Assembly: GCF_000170895.1 (NCBI RefSeq) | Contig: NZ_ABCS01000051.1 | Coordinates: 1 to 64,000, forward strand | Source of the DNA: Plesiocystis pacifica SIR-1 | Lineage (GTDB): Bacteria; Myxococcota_A; Polyangia; Nannocystales; Nannocystaceae | Reading direction: 5' to 3' | Length of the DNA stretch: 64,000 nt | Shown: positions 35,168 through 42,795 of the stretch, one piece after another | Position numbering within the stretch: position 1 is the first letter of the stretch | How the letters are laid out: each line of letters begins with the position of its first letter | The notes under the pieces: generated by a model | Told to the model about the DNA's origin: nothing | The model's database searches: none | What the model saw: the letters and a program-made list of their open reading frames with translations, nothing else | Program-made: the position numbers and the translations under genes

Positions 35168-35661
35168 GCAACCCCTCGGAGATTTCCGGCCAGGGCCGTG
35201 ACCTCGCCCGCTCGGCCCTGATTTGGACCCTGGCCCTGCTCGCCCTGCCCTGCGTGGCCCTGCTCGCCTTTGCCCAGCTCGACTGGGCCCTGGCCGTGGC
35301 CCTCGGCGCGATGCTGGGCTGGCTCAACATCGCCATGCTCGCCCGGGGCGTCAGCGCGGGGATCTCCAAGACCCTCGAGGGCATCGACGCCTCCCGCCGC
35401 GAGCGGGGCGAGCCCAGCCTCGCCGAGCTCGACGCCCAGCTAAAAGGTACGGAGATCGGCGCGGAAGACCCGCGCGCGACGGATCCCAAGCTGGTCGAGC
35501 TGCCCAAGGGCTTCGGCGCCCTGACCCGCCTGGGCCTGGTCGTGGCGGCCGCGGCGGGGCTCTTTCTGCTCCGGCCCGCGCAGCCAGGCGGCATCGCCAT
35601 CGGGGTGATCGTGTCCCTGGCCGGGCTGGCCGTCGCCGCCATGCGACGAAACTCGCATTGA
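35164..35661 (+). CDS. ATP synthase subunit I-like membrane protein
   Basis: 165 residues. Two helices near the start (ALIWTLALLALPCVALLAFA; ALAVALGAMLGWLNIAMLAR) and two near the end match the small ATP-synt_I type of protein, with a charged cytoplasmic loop between them. It is translationally coupled to the preceding AtpI-like gene. A 375-bp gap separates it from atpB, so atpB may have its own promoter. Assignment rests on topology and position more than on motifs. Confidence 0.7.
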   Translation: MSNPSEISGQGRDLARSALIWTLALLALPCVALLAFAQLDWALAVALGAMLGWLNIAMLARGVSAGISKTLEGIDASRRERGEPSLAELDAQLKGTEIGAEDPRATDPKLVELPKGFGALTRLGLVVAAAAGLFLLRPAQPGGIAIGVIVSLAGLAVAAMRRNSH

Positions 35662-36036
35662 TGCCGACCCCGCCAGATTCGGGGCTTTGATGGGCCTGGG
35701 GAGCGAGCTGCGCCCCGCCCGAGTCGGAGCTGTGAATCAAGACCCTCGAGCCTGATCGAGCGCGCAAGCTTTGCTGTTGGGCCTCAGGCGCGTTGGGCCG
35801 ATCTCCGCCGCCGTCCAGCGGGGCCCCCGAGGAGCGGTAGCCTGCTCACGATTGACGCCCAGCGGGGTCTGAGACCGCGTTAGAGCGCGATCGGAGCCCT
35901 CCTTGGCCGGCTTGCCACCGCCGAAATCCTTTGGTACATGCCCGCGCGACGAAGGGTCCGAAGACCCCAATCAGACCCGAAATCGCCGGTTTGAGGCGCC
36001 CAAGCGCCGCAAATCCCCGCTCCGAGAGCCGCCGAG
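35662..36036. other. 375-bp gap before atpB
   Basis: No gene is visible. The sequence has several short GC dyads (for example CCCCGCCAGATTCGGGG near 35670) and a slightly AT-richer stretch around 35925-35975 where an atpB promoter could lie. A TTGGC...TTGCC pair near 35903 looks superficially like sigma54 but has the wrong spacing. Confidence 0.4.
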
Positions 36037-36855
36037 ATGGGCGAACACGACACCTTCTACACCCTGCTGATGCCCGAGTTCTGGGCCCGGCTGACGCGGA
36101 CCGCCGCAGAGACCCCCGTCATCGGTGAGCGTCACTGGAAGGCGCTGATGTTCCAGGAGACCCACTACACGCTCACGCATGTGGTGGCGGCCCTGCTCGC
36201 CGCGGTCTTCATCATCATCGCGGCGTCGATCTACCGCAACAGCCTCCAGGATGAGAGCGAGGGCGTCGTCCCGCCGAGCAGCTGGAACCTGGCGGCGATG
36301 ACCGGCAACTTCGTCAACGCGACCTTCAACCTGACGGCCGACGTCATGGGCGAAGACAACGCCAAGAAGTGGCTGCCCTTCATCGGCACCTTCGCGCTGT
36401 TCATCTTCTGCTGCAACATCCAGGGCCTGATCCCCGGCCTGCTGCCCGCGACCGACACCCTCAAGACGAACCTCGCCCTCGCGCTGCTCGTCTTCCTCGT
36501 CTACAACGTCGTCGCGATCAAGGAGCAGGGCCTGGTCGGCTACGTGCAGCACCTGTGCGGCCCCAAGTTCAGCGTCTTCGGCCTGCCCGAGTTCCGCTGG
36601 CTGTTCCCGCTGATGCTGCCCATCGAGCTCGCCAGCCACATCGCCCGGCCGATCTCGCTGTCGCTGCGCCTGATGGGCAACATGGTCGCCGACCACAAGG
36701 TCGTGGGCGCCATGCTGATGCTGGTCCCGCTGGCCCTCCCGATCCCCTTCCTCCTGCTGGGTACGCTGGTCTGCATCGTTCAGACCCTCGTGTTCACCCT
36801 GCTGACCGTCATCTACCTGGCTCTCGCTCTCGAACACGACGAAGAGCACCACTGA
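36037..36855 (+). CDS. atpB: ATP synthase F0 subunit a
   Basis: 272-residue membrane stator subunit that forms the ion half-channels against the c-ring. The essential arginine is in SLSLRLMGNMVADH, and the preceding PIELASHIARP and final helices (LVCIVQTLVFTLLTVIYLALAL) are typical. The N-terminal 35 residues are periplasmic. The start is ATG. The c-subunit gene follows after 47 bp. Confidence 0.95.
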   Translation: MGEHDTFYTLLMPEFWARLTRTAAETPVIGERHWKALMFQETHYTLTHVVAALLAAVFIIIAASIYRNSLQDESEGVVPPSSWNLAAMTGNFVNATFNLTADVMGEDNAKKWLPFIGTFALFIFCCNIQGLIPGLLPATDTLKTNLALALLVFLVYNVVAIKEQGLVGYVQHLCGPKFSVFGLPEFRWLFPLMLPIELASHIARPISLSLRLMGNMVADHKVVGAMLMLVPLALPIPFLLLGTLVCIVQTLVFTLLTVIYLALALEHDEEHH

Positions 36856-36902
36856 GCCTCACCTGTCCGAATCCCGACTTCCAAGTCCACTCAGGAATCA
36901 TC

Positions 36903-37238
36903 ATGAGCAAGCGCATCATCGCCCCCATCGTCGCCCTGGCGACCGTCCTCCTGCTCCCGGCCCTCGCTCTGGCTGCTCCGGCCGCCGAGGGTGCCGCCCC
37001 CGCGCCCGTCAACGAGCTCGTGGCCCTCGCCATGTGCCTCGGCATCGGCCTGGCCGCCCTCGGTGGCGCCCTGGGTCAGGGCCGCGCCGCGGCTGCCGCC
37101 TTCGAGGGCATCTGCCGCAACCCCAGCTCGGCCAAGGAGGTCAACACCCCCTTCATCCTCGGCCTGGCCTTCATCGAGTCGCTGGTCATCTTCGCCCTCG
37201 TCGTCGACCTCCTGCTCCTCGGCAAGGTGGGCGGCTGA
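36903..37238 (+). CDS. atpE: ATP synthase F0 subunit c with N-terminal signal peptide
   Basis: 111 residues. The first 26 look like a cleavable signal (VALATVLLLPALALA then APAAEG), as in several deltaproteobacterial-type c-subunits. The hairpin follows: helix 1 with GIGLAALGGALGQGRAAA, polar loop CRNPSSA (usual RQP/RNP), and helix 2 with FILGLAFIESLVIFALVV carrying the ion-binding Glu. A Gln in helix 1 (GQGRA) and Ser after the Glu are partial features of sodium-binding rings, but the usual following Thr is Leu. The start is ATG. A strong terminator follows, and no atpF or F1 gene is adjacent. Confidence 0.94.
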   Translation: MSKRIIAPIVALATVLLLPALALAAPAAEGAAPAPVNELVALAMCLGIGLAALGGALGQGRAAAAAFEGICRNPSSAKEVNTPFILGLAFIESLVIFALVVDLLLLGKVGG

Positions 37239-37282
37239 GCCCCACGAGCCGACTCTAGGCAAGACGGGACTCGGATCCCTAG

Positions 37283-37320
37283 AACCCCGAGCCAGCGATG
37301 CTGGTTCGGGGTTTGCTTTT
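37283..37320 (+). terminator. Rho-independent terminator after atpE
   Basis: A 14-bp stem with a short loop (AACCCCGAGCCAGC at 37283-37296, GCTGGTTCGGGGTT at 37300-37313, one G-T pair) runs into GCTTTT. It closes the atpB-atpE transcript and supports the view that b and F1 subunit genes lie elsewhere. Confidence 0.9.
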
Positions 37321-37361
37321 GGTTGCCCTTCGCTCCGACCCGCGGGGTTTAGAATCCCGCC

Positions 37362-39296
37362 GTGCGCAGGCTTTCGAAGGTCGCAGGGCTCGCTGGCTTG
37401 GTCGTGGGGCTCGCGGGCTGCCCGGCAAAAAAGGAGGCCGCGGACGCCGGCGGCGAGGAGGAGGTCCTCCCGTCCAAGGCGCCCAGCGCCCCCGCCCCGG
37501 ACGATCGCATCCCCGCCTTCGCGGGCGAGCCCGTGGCGATCCAGCCGGCCTACATGAACGACGCCTTCGTCTACGCGAGCGTGGAGCTCGGCGTGGCGCA
37601 GCGCATACTCGAGAACCTGCAGACCGCGCCGCGCGTGGGCGAAGCCCTGGCCGGCCTCGACGTCGTGCTCGGCAAGGGCCAGGCGCTCGGCGACGCCCGG
37701 GTGAGCGTCTCGGCCCGGCCCGTGTTTGGCCAGGCCGCCGCCGTGCACAAAGCCCTCGGCGCCCGGGGCCCCGAGGTCCGCGAGCTCGCCGGCGAGCCGG
37801 CGCTGACCGAAGACGGGGCCGAGCCCGTCGAGCGCGACCCCAAGACGGGCCGCCCGATCTACTCCTCCGAAGCCTGGCACCTCCTCGACCAGGCCAACAC
37901 CCTCGGAGCCCACGTCCGGATCCACATCCCCAAGGTCGGCCCCGAGCAGTTCGACGCGCTGTGGGCCCTCGGCGCCCTGGCGCAGGACGACCTGTGGAGC
38001 ACCGCCTGCGCGGACATGAAGGCGCGGGCGTCCAACGTCCGCCTGTGCGGCGGCGGCCGGGGGGAGCTCGCCATCGGCCGGGAGCTCGAGGACGGCGTGC
38101 AGATCGACCTCTACCTGAGCTTCGGGGACGTCGACGAGCCCGACACCGACCGCCGCCGGGCCGAGCTCGCCCGCGTCCTCGCCGAGCCGGCCGCCTTCGC
38201 CACCCCCTACCTCACCAGCCTGCGCGGCGACGCCAACGTCTACGTCGACGGCCCCGCGACGGTCGAGCTGCTCAAGGCCCTCGCGATCCGCGAGGGCGTC
38301 GACGCGCTCCCCCGCCTCGGCCTGGACGCCGTCGACGCCGAGGCCGAAGCCCTCGACGCCCTCGCCAAGCTCCGCGACACCGCCCGGGTCTTCCAGGGCC
38401 TCGCCCTCGAGATCGACGACGAGGGCGACGCCGGCACCACCGCCCTGGTCCGCTGGCTGCCCATCGCCAGCGGCGAGACCAGCGAGCGCCTCGCCGCCTT
38501 CGAGCTGCTCGAGGTCGACGCCGACGTCCCCAGCGTCGCCGCCTTGTGCGAGGGCGCCCTGCTCTGCGCCCGAGGCCGCGGCCTGCCCAACCGCCACCGC
38601 CTGTCCGAGCTCGCCACCGGCGTCTACACCGACCCCAAGGTCCTCGGCGAGCTGTTCGAAGACCACGAGCGCGCGGCCCTGCTCATCGCCGCCCTCGAGA
38701 CCTGGCCCAACCTCCTCGGCGCCGCCGGGCACCTCCCCGGCAGCCTCATGACCGGCCCCGAAGCCATGGTCGCCCGCAACGCCCTCGGCGTCACCGACCG
38801 CGCCCTGGGCTTTGGCCTGTCCGTCCGCGACGCCGGCGAGGGCCAGCCCTTCGGCGAGCAGTGGCTGCTCTACGCTCGCAGCACCGCCCTCGACCTCAAC
38901 ACCCTCGCGGGCTTCATGGGCCTGATCGACGTGCGCCTCGAGGGGCTGGAGATCGACGCGATCCCGGGACGCATCGAGACGACCAAGCTGCCCAACGACG
39001 AGGTCGAGGGCAGCTACTACGCCGTCTACGACCCCAAGGCCGACACGGGCGAGTGGGGCTGGGCCGTGCTCGCGGACGACGAGGCGCGGCTGCGGTGGTT
39101 GTTCGAGCAGCCCCGGGACGATGGGGCGGCGCCGCTGGCTTATCTGGAGGTTGCGAACGTCCGACGGGCCATCGAGGGCGTCCCAGAGCTGAAGCGAGAG
39201 CTTGGGGACGCGGCGGGGTTATTTGGGGATTGGGGACTGCAAGTTCAAGCGTCGCAGTCCGCTGAAGGACCGCAGCTGCGGCTGAGGATTCGATGA
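37362..39296 (+). CDS. Large hypothetical lipoprotein
   Basis: 644 residues. The signal peptide ends at lipobox LAGC (about residue 20), followed by a short Lys/Glu-rich linker. The long mature region alternates helical and strand segments without recognised motifs, apart from one pair of spaced Cys residues (LCEGALLCARG). The overall look is that of the DUF3352-like lipoproteins found in myxobacteria, but this is a weak impression. The GTG at 37362 follows the atpE terminator by 41 bp, so it has its own promoter. The stop is followed by an A-type dispersed repeat on the other strand's gene end. Confidence 0.75.
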   Translation: MRRLSKVAGLAGLVVGLAGCPAKKEAADAGGEEEVLPSKAPSAPAPDDRIPAFAGEPVAIQPAYMNDAFVYASVELGVAQRILENLQTAPRVGEALAGLDVVLGKGQALGDARVSVSARPVFGQAAAVHKALGARGPEVRELAGEPALTEDGAEPVERDPKTGRPIYSSEAWHLLDQANTLGAHVRIHIPKVGPEQFDALWALGALAQDDLWSTACADMKARASNVRLCGGGRGELAIGRELEDGVQIDLYLSFGDVDEPDTDRRRAELARVLAEPAAFATPYLTSLRGDANVYVDGPATVELLKALAIREGVDALPRLGLDAVDAEAEALDALAKLRDTARVFQGLALEIDDEGDAGTTALVRWLPIASGETSERLAAFELLEVDADVPSVAALCEGALLCARGRGLPNRHRLSELATGVYTDPKVLGELFEDHERAALLIAALETWPNLLGAAGHLPGSLMTGPEAMVARNALGVTDRALGFGLSVRDAGEGQPFGEQWLLYARSTALDLNTLAGFMGLIDVRLEGLEIDAIPGRIETTKLPNDEVEGSYYAVYDPKADTGEWGWAVLADDEARLRWLFEQPRDDGAAPLAYLEVANVRRAIEGVPELKRELGDAAGLFGDWGLQVQASQSAEGPQLRLRIR

Positions 39297-39348
39297 AGCC
39301 GGGCCGCCGCCCGGGCCGGGAATGTCGGCGTCTCCGAGCCCTCAGCGG

Positions 39349-39423
39349 GTCGGCCAGAGCAAGTCCTGTCCGCCCCTCTTCGTGGACGACGCCACGCCCT
39401 CCCTGCCCCACGTCCTCGACTCA
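39349..39423 (-). repeat. Dispersed repeat A, copy with extended flank
   Basis: A core at about 39382-39420 has one imperfect arm (CGTCCTCGAC instead of CGTCCACGAC). The flanking GTCGGCCAGAGCAAGTCCTG at 39349-39368 is shared with the copy near 52740. In the direction of the StyA-like gene it begins TGAGTCGAGGACG, 11 bp after that gene's stop codon. Confidence 0.8.
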
Positions 39424-39433
39424 GCGGCCTCGC

Positions 39434-40687
39434 TCAGGCGTAGCGAGCCATCATCGCCTTGGCCGCGTCCTCGTCCCAAAACCAGGGGTCGAAGACCTCG
39501 GCCTGACCGATCCCCTCGACGAACATCTTGGCGAAGCGGGGGTTTTGGCTGGCGAAGCCGAGCAGCTGTTGCTGAACGGGCCCGAGCGGACACAAGACCG
39601 TGTTGGTCAGCTTGTTGCTGAACTGGGCCCGCGCCCAGTAGGCCTCGAAGCTCTCGCGCATCCATGCCTCGGAAAACGCCGCGTCCCCGCGGGCCTGGAT
39701 CGACTGGACAGCGTGAGCCGCCCACTTCGACGCGCTGTTGAGGCCCTGGGCCATGACCGGGTCGTTGACGATCACCGCGTCGCCGATGCCCATCACCACG
39801 GCGCCGCTCGGGAGCGCGCCGACGGGTTCGCGGACCTTGGGTTGGATCCGTCCACAGACCCACTCTCGCTCGGGCGTCAGGCTCGAGCGCTCGACGAGGG
39901 CGTGGATCTCGGCCTGGTGCTGCGCGAGCCAGGCCTTGGCCTGGTCGTATTGCTCGCCGACGTCGGCCTTGCGATCGAACATGTCCATCCCCTGGTCGGG
40001 GATGGCCTCGAACTGCACATAGTGGTGCTCCTCGCCCGAGCGGCTGAGGAAGGGCGACATGATCACCTCGCCGACGCCCGCGACGATGCTGTAGCGACTG
40101 ACCTGCCGACCTTCGACCCCGTCGAGGCCAACCCGCATGTCGCAACCTCGGGTGTAGAACATCGCCACCTGGCGCTGGGGCTGATCGAACTCGCAGCGCG
40201 AAGGATCGGGGGCGAACAGTTCGGTGAACTGCCCCCGCCCAGCCGAGACCACGACCAAGTCGTGGCTCTGGGCCAAGCGCTCGAGCTCGTCGACTCCGCA
40301 GCGCCCGATCGCGACCTCTCCACCCTGATCGGCGAACAGCCGCAGCCAGCGGCCGAATTTGAGGCGCAGATCCATGCTCTGGGCAGGCTCCGAGAGCTCG
40401 GCTTCGATCCGCATGAGACGCTGGCCATCGGGCGCGAACACACTCATGTAGACCTCGTCGACGCGGGCGAGGGGGTTGACGCGCCACAGACACAGGTCGA
40501 GGGCCTGCTCGAGCAGAACCGAGGGACCAAACTGGATCGTGACCGGGCGTGGCCCGGCTTGTTCGAGCTCGCGCGCGGACTTGTCCGAGCACAGCGTGAC
40601 CGAGTAGCCCGCACGGAGCAGGCCGAAGCCCAACTGCAGGCCGGCTTGGCCGGCACCAATGATTGCGATCTTCCGCATGTCGACCAT
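39434..40687 (-). CDS. StyA-like FAD-dependent styrene/indole monooxygenase
   Basis: 417 residues. The FAD-binding loop is KIAIIGAGQAGLQLGFGLL (from residue 4), with SDKSARELEQ after it and the second FAD signature VVMGIGDAVIVNDPVMAQGL near 310. The whole pattern, including DLRLKFGRWLRLF and DLVVVSAGRGQFTELF, follows the oxygenase component of two-component styrene monooxygenases, which epoxidise alkenes or indole using FADH2 from a separate reductase (StyB). No reductase gene is nearby. The ATG at 40687 (or 40678) begins at the Rossmann strand. It diverges from a hybrid histidine kinase across only 58 bp, recalling the sensor-linked styrene clusters of Pseudomonas. Confidence 0.85.
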   Translation of the reverse strand: MVDMRKIAIIGAGQAGLQLGFGLLRAGYSVTLCSDKSARELEQAGPRPVTIQFGPSVLLEQALDLCLWRVNPLARVDEVYMSVFAPDGQRLMRIEAELSEPAQSMDLRLKFGRWLRLFADQGGEVAIGRCGVDELERLAQSHDLVVVSAGRGQFTELFAPDPSRCEFDQPQRQVAMFYTRGCDMRVGLDGVEGRQVSRYSIVAGVGEVIMSPFLSRSGEEHHYVQFEAIPDQGMDMFDRKADVGEQYDQAKAWLAQHQAEIHALVERSSLTPEREWVCGRIQPKVREPVGALPSGAVVMGIGDAVIVNDPVMAQGLNSASKWAAHAVQSIQARGDAAFSEAWMRESFEAYWARAQFSNKLTNTVLCPLGPVQQQLLGFASQNPRFAKMFVEGIGQAEVFDPWFWDEDAAKAMMARYA

Positions 40688-40745
40688 GGTCTTGCGAGCG
40701 CCCGCGCATGTCCATGGGTCGCGCCTACGTGGTAATTTGCCGGCC

Positions 40746-42245
40746 ATGGCGACCGAGCACACCAGAGCGGCCTGGTATGCGCAGATGTTTGAGGCGACCT
40801 CGAGCGCGATGTTTGTGTATTCGCTCGAAGGCCGGCTCGTCGACATCAACCCTGCGGCCTGCGCACTCCATGGTTGGTCCCGCGAGCAGATGCTCGACAT
40901 GTCGCCGCACGACTTCATCGCGCCAGAGTCGATCGACGTGTTCGACGCATTTCGGGCGGCGCTCGCTCGTGGCGAAGAGTACTGGGGCGAGGCCCAGGGG
41001 CTGCGCGCCGACGGTGGGCGCTTCGACGTCGCGGTCTACGGGGTTGGAATCGAGCTCGACGGGGAGACCTACGCGTGCTCGAGCCTGACCGACATCACCG
41101 AGAAAGTCCGGCTGCGCGAGAAGCTCGCGGAGTCCCAGCGGATGGACGCGCTCGGGCGCCTCGCCGGGGGCATCGCCCACGACTTCAACAACATGCTGTC
41201 CGTGGTCATGTGCAGCGCCGAGCTCGGCCAGCTCGCCTCCGACCCGGCCGCGGTCGAGGCGGCGTTCGAGGACATCCTCGCGGCCGCGAGTCGAGCTCGA
41301 GATCTGACCACGCAGCTGCTCTCGTTCAGTCGCAGCCGGGCGATCCGCCGCCAGCTCGTCGATCTGCGCGAGCTCGCCGTCCGCGTGCTGCCCCTCATCG
41401 AGCGGCTGCTACCCAAGGCGATCACGATGAAGTCGGTGTTCGGGGACGAGCCTCTGCTCGTCGAGGGCGAGGCCTCGCCGCTCGAGCAGATCCTCGTCAA
41501 CTTGGTGCTCAACGCCCGCGACGCGCTGCCCGAAGGCGGACACATCGCGGTCGAGATGCGCCGGCGCGCGCTCGAGGGCTGGGAGAGTCAACACGGGCTC
41601 TCCCCGGGCGCCTACGTCGAGGTCCTCGTCGAGGACGACGGGATCGGGATGGACGCGGCCACGCGCGCCCGGATCTTCGAGCCCTTCTTCACGACCAAAG
41701 GCTGCGGCGGGACCGGGCTCGGCCTCGCCAGCGCCTACGGCATCGTCAAGCAACACGGCGGCGAGATCGTGGTCTACAGCGAGCCCGGGTGCGGCACGAG
41801 CTTTCGCGTGTTCCTTCCCTGCCGCGACGAGTCGCAGGCGCTGTCCAAGCTCGAAGCCGAGCGCCCTCCGCCCGAGGCCGACTTCACCACGCTCGACGTG
41901 GTCATCGTCGACGACGACCCCCTCGTCGGGGGTGTCGTCACGCGCACGGTCGAGAGCCTCGGCGCCAACGCAGTCCTGGCCGAGGTCGCGAACGCGGCGG
42001 AGCTCGTCGGGCAGTCCGGCGCGACGCTGCTGATCACCGACGTGATCATGCCCGGTCAGACGGGGACCCAGCTCTACGCGAGCTTGCTGAAGGACTACCC
42101 CGAGCTGCGCGTGCTCTACCTGTCGGGCTACAGCGCCGAGCACTTGATGCGCGGCGGCTTGCTCGACGCCGACATCGAGGTGCTCTCGAAGCCCTTTTGC
42201 GCCAGCGAGCTCGCCGTCGCGATTTGCCGCGCGCTCGCCCACTGA
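40746..42245 (+). CDS. PAS-containing hybrid histidine kinase with receiver domain
   Basis: 499 residues with no membrane segment. A PAS domain is at about 12-130 (FEATSSAMFVYSLEGRLVDI; WGEAQGLRADGGRFDV). The dimerisation/phosphoacceptor helix contains LAGGIAHDFNNML (His about 144). The ATPase domain has N box NLVLNARDALPEGG, G1 DDGIGMD and G2 GTGLGLASAYGIVKQHGG. A C-terminal receiver (about 385-499) has LLITDVIMPG with the acceptor Asp and SKPF with the conserved Lys. The start is at ATG 40746. It is divergent from the StyA-like gene, and a dispersed B repeat starts at its stop codon. Confidence 0.92.
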   Translation: MATEHTRAAWYAQMFEATSSAMFVYSLEGRLVDINPAACALHGWSREQMLDMSPHDFIAPESIDVFDAFRAALARGEEYWGEAQGLRADGGRFDVAVYGVGIELDGETYACSSLTDITEKVRLREKLAESQRMDALGRLAGGIAHDFNNMLSVVMCSAELGQLASDPAAVEAAFEDILAAASRARDLTTQLLSFSRSRAIRRQLVDLRELAVRVLPLIERLLPKAITMKSVFGDEPLLVEGEASPLEQILVNLVLNARDALPEGGHIAVEMRRRALEGWESQHGLSPGAYVEVLVEDDGIGMDAATRARIFEPFFTTKGCGGTGLGLASAYGIVKQHGGEIVVYSEPGCGTSFRVFLPCRDESQALSKLEAERPPPEADFTTLDVVIVDDDPLVGGVVTRTVESLGANAVLAEVANAAELVGQSGATLLITDVIMPGQTGTQLYASLLKDYPELRVLYLSGYSAEHLMRGGLLDADIEVLSKPFCASELAVAICRALAH

Positions 42246-42384
42246 GCTCTGTTTTGCCCCCACAGGCGTCTGGGACCGGGGGCGCTTCGTCGCTCCGCTC
42301 CTCCGCTTTGGCTTGGTGGGCAATGGAGTTCGTGCCTTTGAGGAGGCTCGTGGTCGCCCCCGCAAGCGGGGGCGTGGATTCGTT
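42243..42384 (+). repeat. Dispersed repeat B, copy 3
   Basis: Best-preserved forward copy. It begins at the kinase stop codon (TGAGCTCTGTTTTGCCCCC), continues through GGGACCGGGGGCGCTTCG and GGCTTGGTGGGCAATGGAG, and ends in the hairpin GCCCCCGCAAGCGGGGGC at 42355-42372. It has the same orientation as the kinase gene. Repeat family C begins about 12 bp after it. Confidence 0.85.
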
Positions 42385-42396
42385 GACGGGCTCTGA

Positions 42397-42645
42397 TAAG
42401 AAACTGACCACTCGGTAGTCAGCGAGGGCTCGCTTCATCCTTGGTAGGCCGAAGCCTCGCTTCGGTGATGGCTGATCTGATACGAAACTGACCGCTCGGT
42501 AGTCCGCGGGGGGCTGTTTCATCCTTGGTAGGCCGAAGCCTCGACTTCGGTGATGGCTGATAAGAAACTGACCGCTCGGTAGTCCGCGGGGGGCTGTTTC
42601 ATCCTTGGTAGGCCGAAGCCTCGACTTCGGTGATGGCTGATCTGA
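42397..42645. repeat. Tandem repeat C, three units of 80-84 bp
   Basis: Units start with GAAACTGACC at 42400, 42484 and 42564. Each contains CTCGGTAGTC, then TTCATCCTTGGTAGG and the small hairpin CCGAAGCCTCGACTTCGG, and ends with TGATGGCTGAT. Units 2 and 3 are nearly identical; unit 1 is diverged in the middle. There are no variable spacers, so this is not a CRISPR array. No similar sequence was noticed elsewhere in the window. Confidence 0.85.
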
Positions 42646-42698
42646 GCCTTGGCTGGGCTAGCGGGGCCACCAGATCGCGCCGACGGTGAGCACTCGCT

Positions 42699-42782
42699 GG
42701 CGAGGGCCAGCTCGAACGCGGGCGCGAGCTCGAGGCAGCGGCTGAAGTAGGCCAGGGCGCCCTCGTCGCCCCAGTCCTCACA
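42699..42782 (-). pseudogene. Short TPR-like coding remnant
   Basis: One frame reads EDWGDEGALAYFSRCLELAP and on into FELALASE, a typical tetratricopeptide helix pair with Ala and Pro at the right places. It has no start, and the frame runs into repeat C. It lies immediately downstream of trxB on the same strand. It is probably a fragment of a deleted gene whose end was replaced by repeats; it is too short for certainty. Confidence 0.35.
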
Positions 42783-42795
42783 GCACACCGAGGAT

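Noticed and set aside
35900..35920. Possible sigma54 promoter (TTGGC...TTGCC) before atpB
   Set aside because: The GG-to-GC spacing is 7 bp instead of 10, so it does not fit the -24/-12 rule.
42243..42418. Small peptides encoded within B repeats (PPQASGTG-like frames)
   Set aside because: Frames are not maintained between copies because of indels of 1-2 bp, whereas the hairpin pairing is maintained, so the element is more likely structural than coding.
42397..42645. Possible CRISPR array
   Set aside because: Units are 80-84 bp, contiguous, with no unique spacers, and there are no cas genes in the window.
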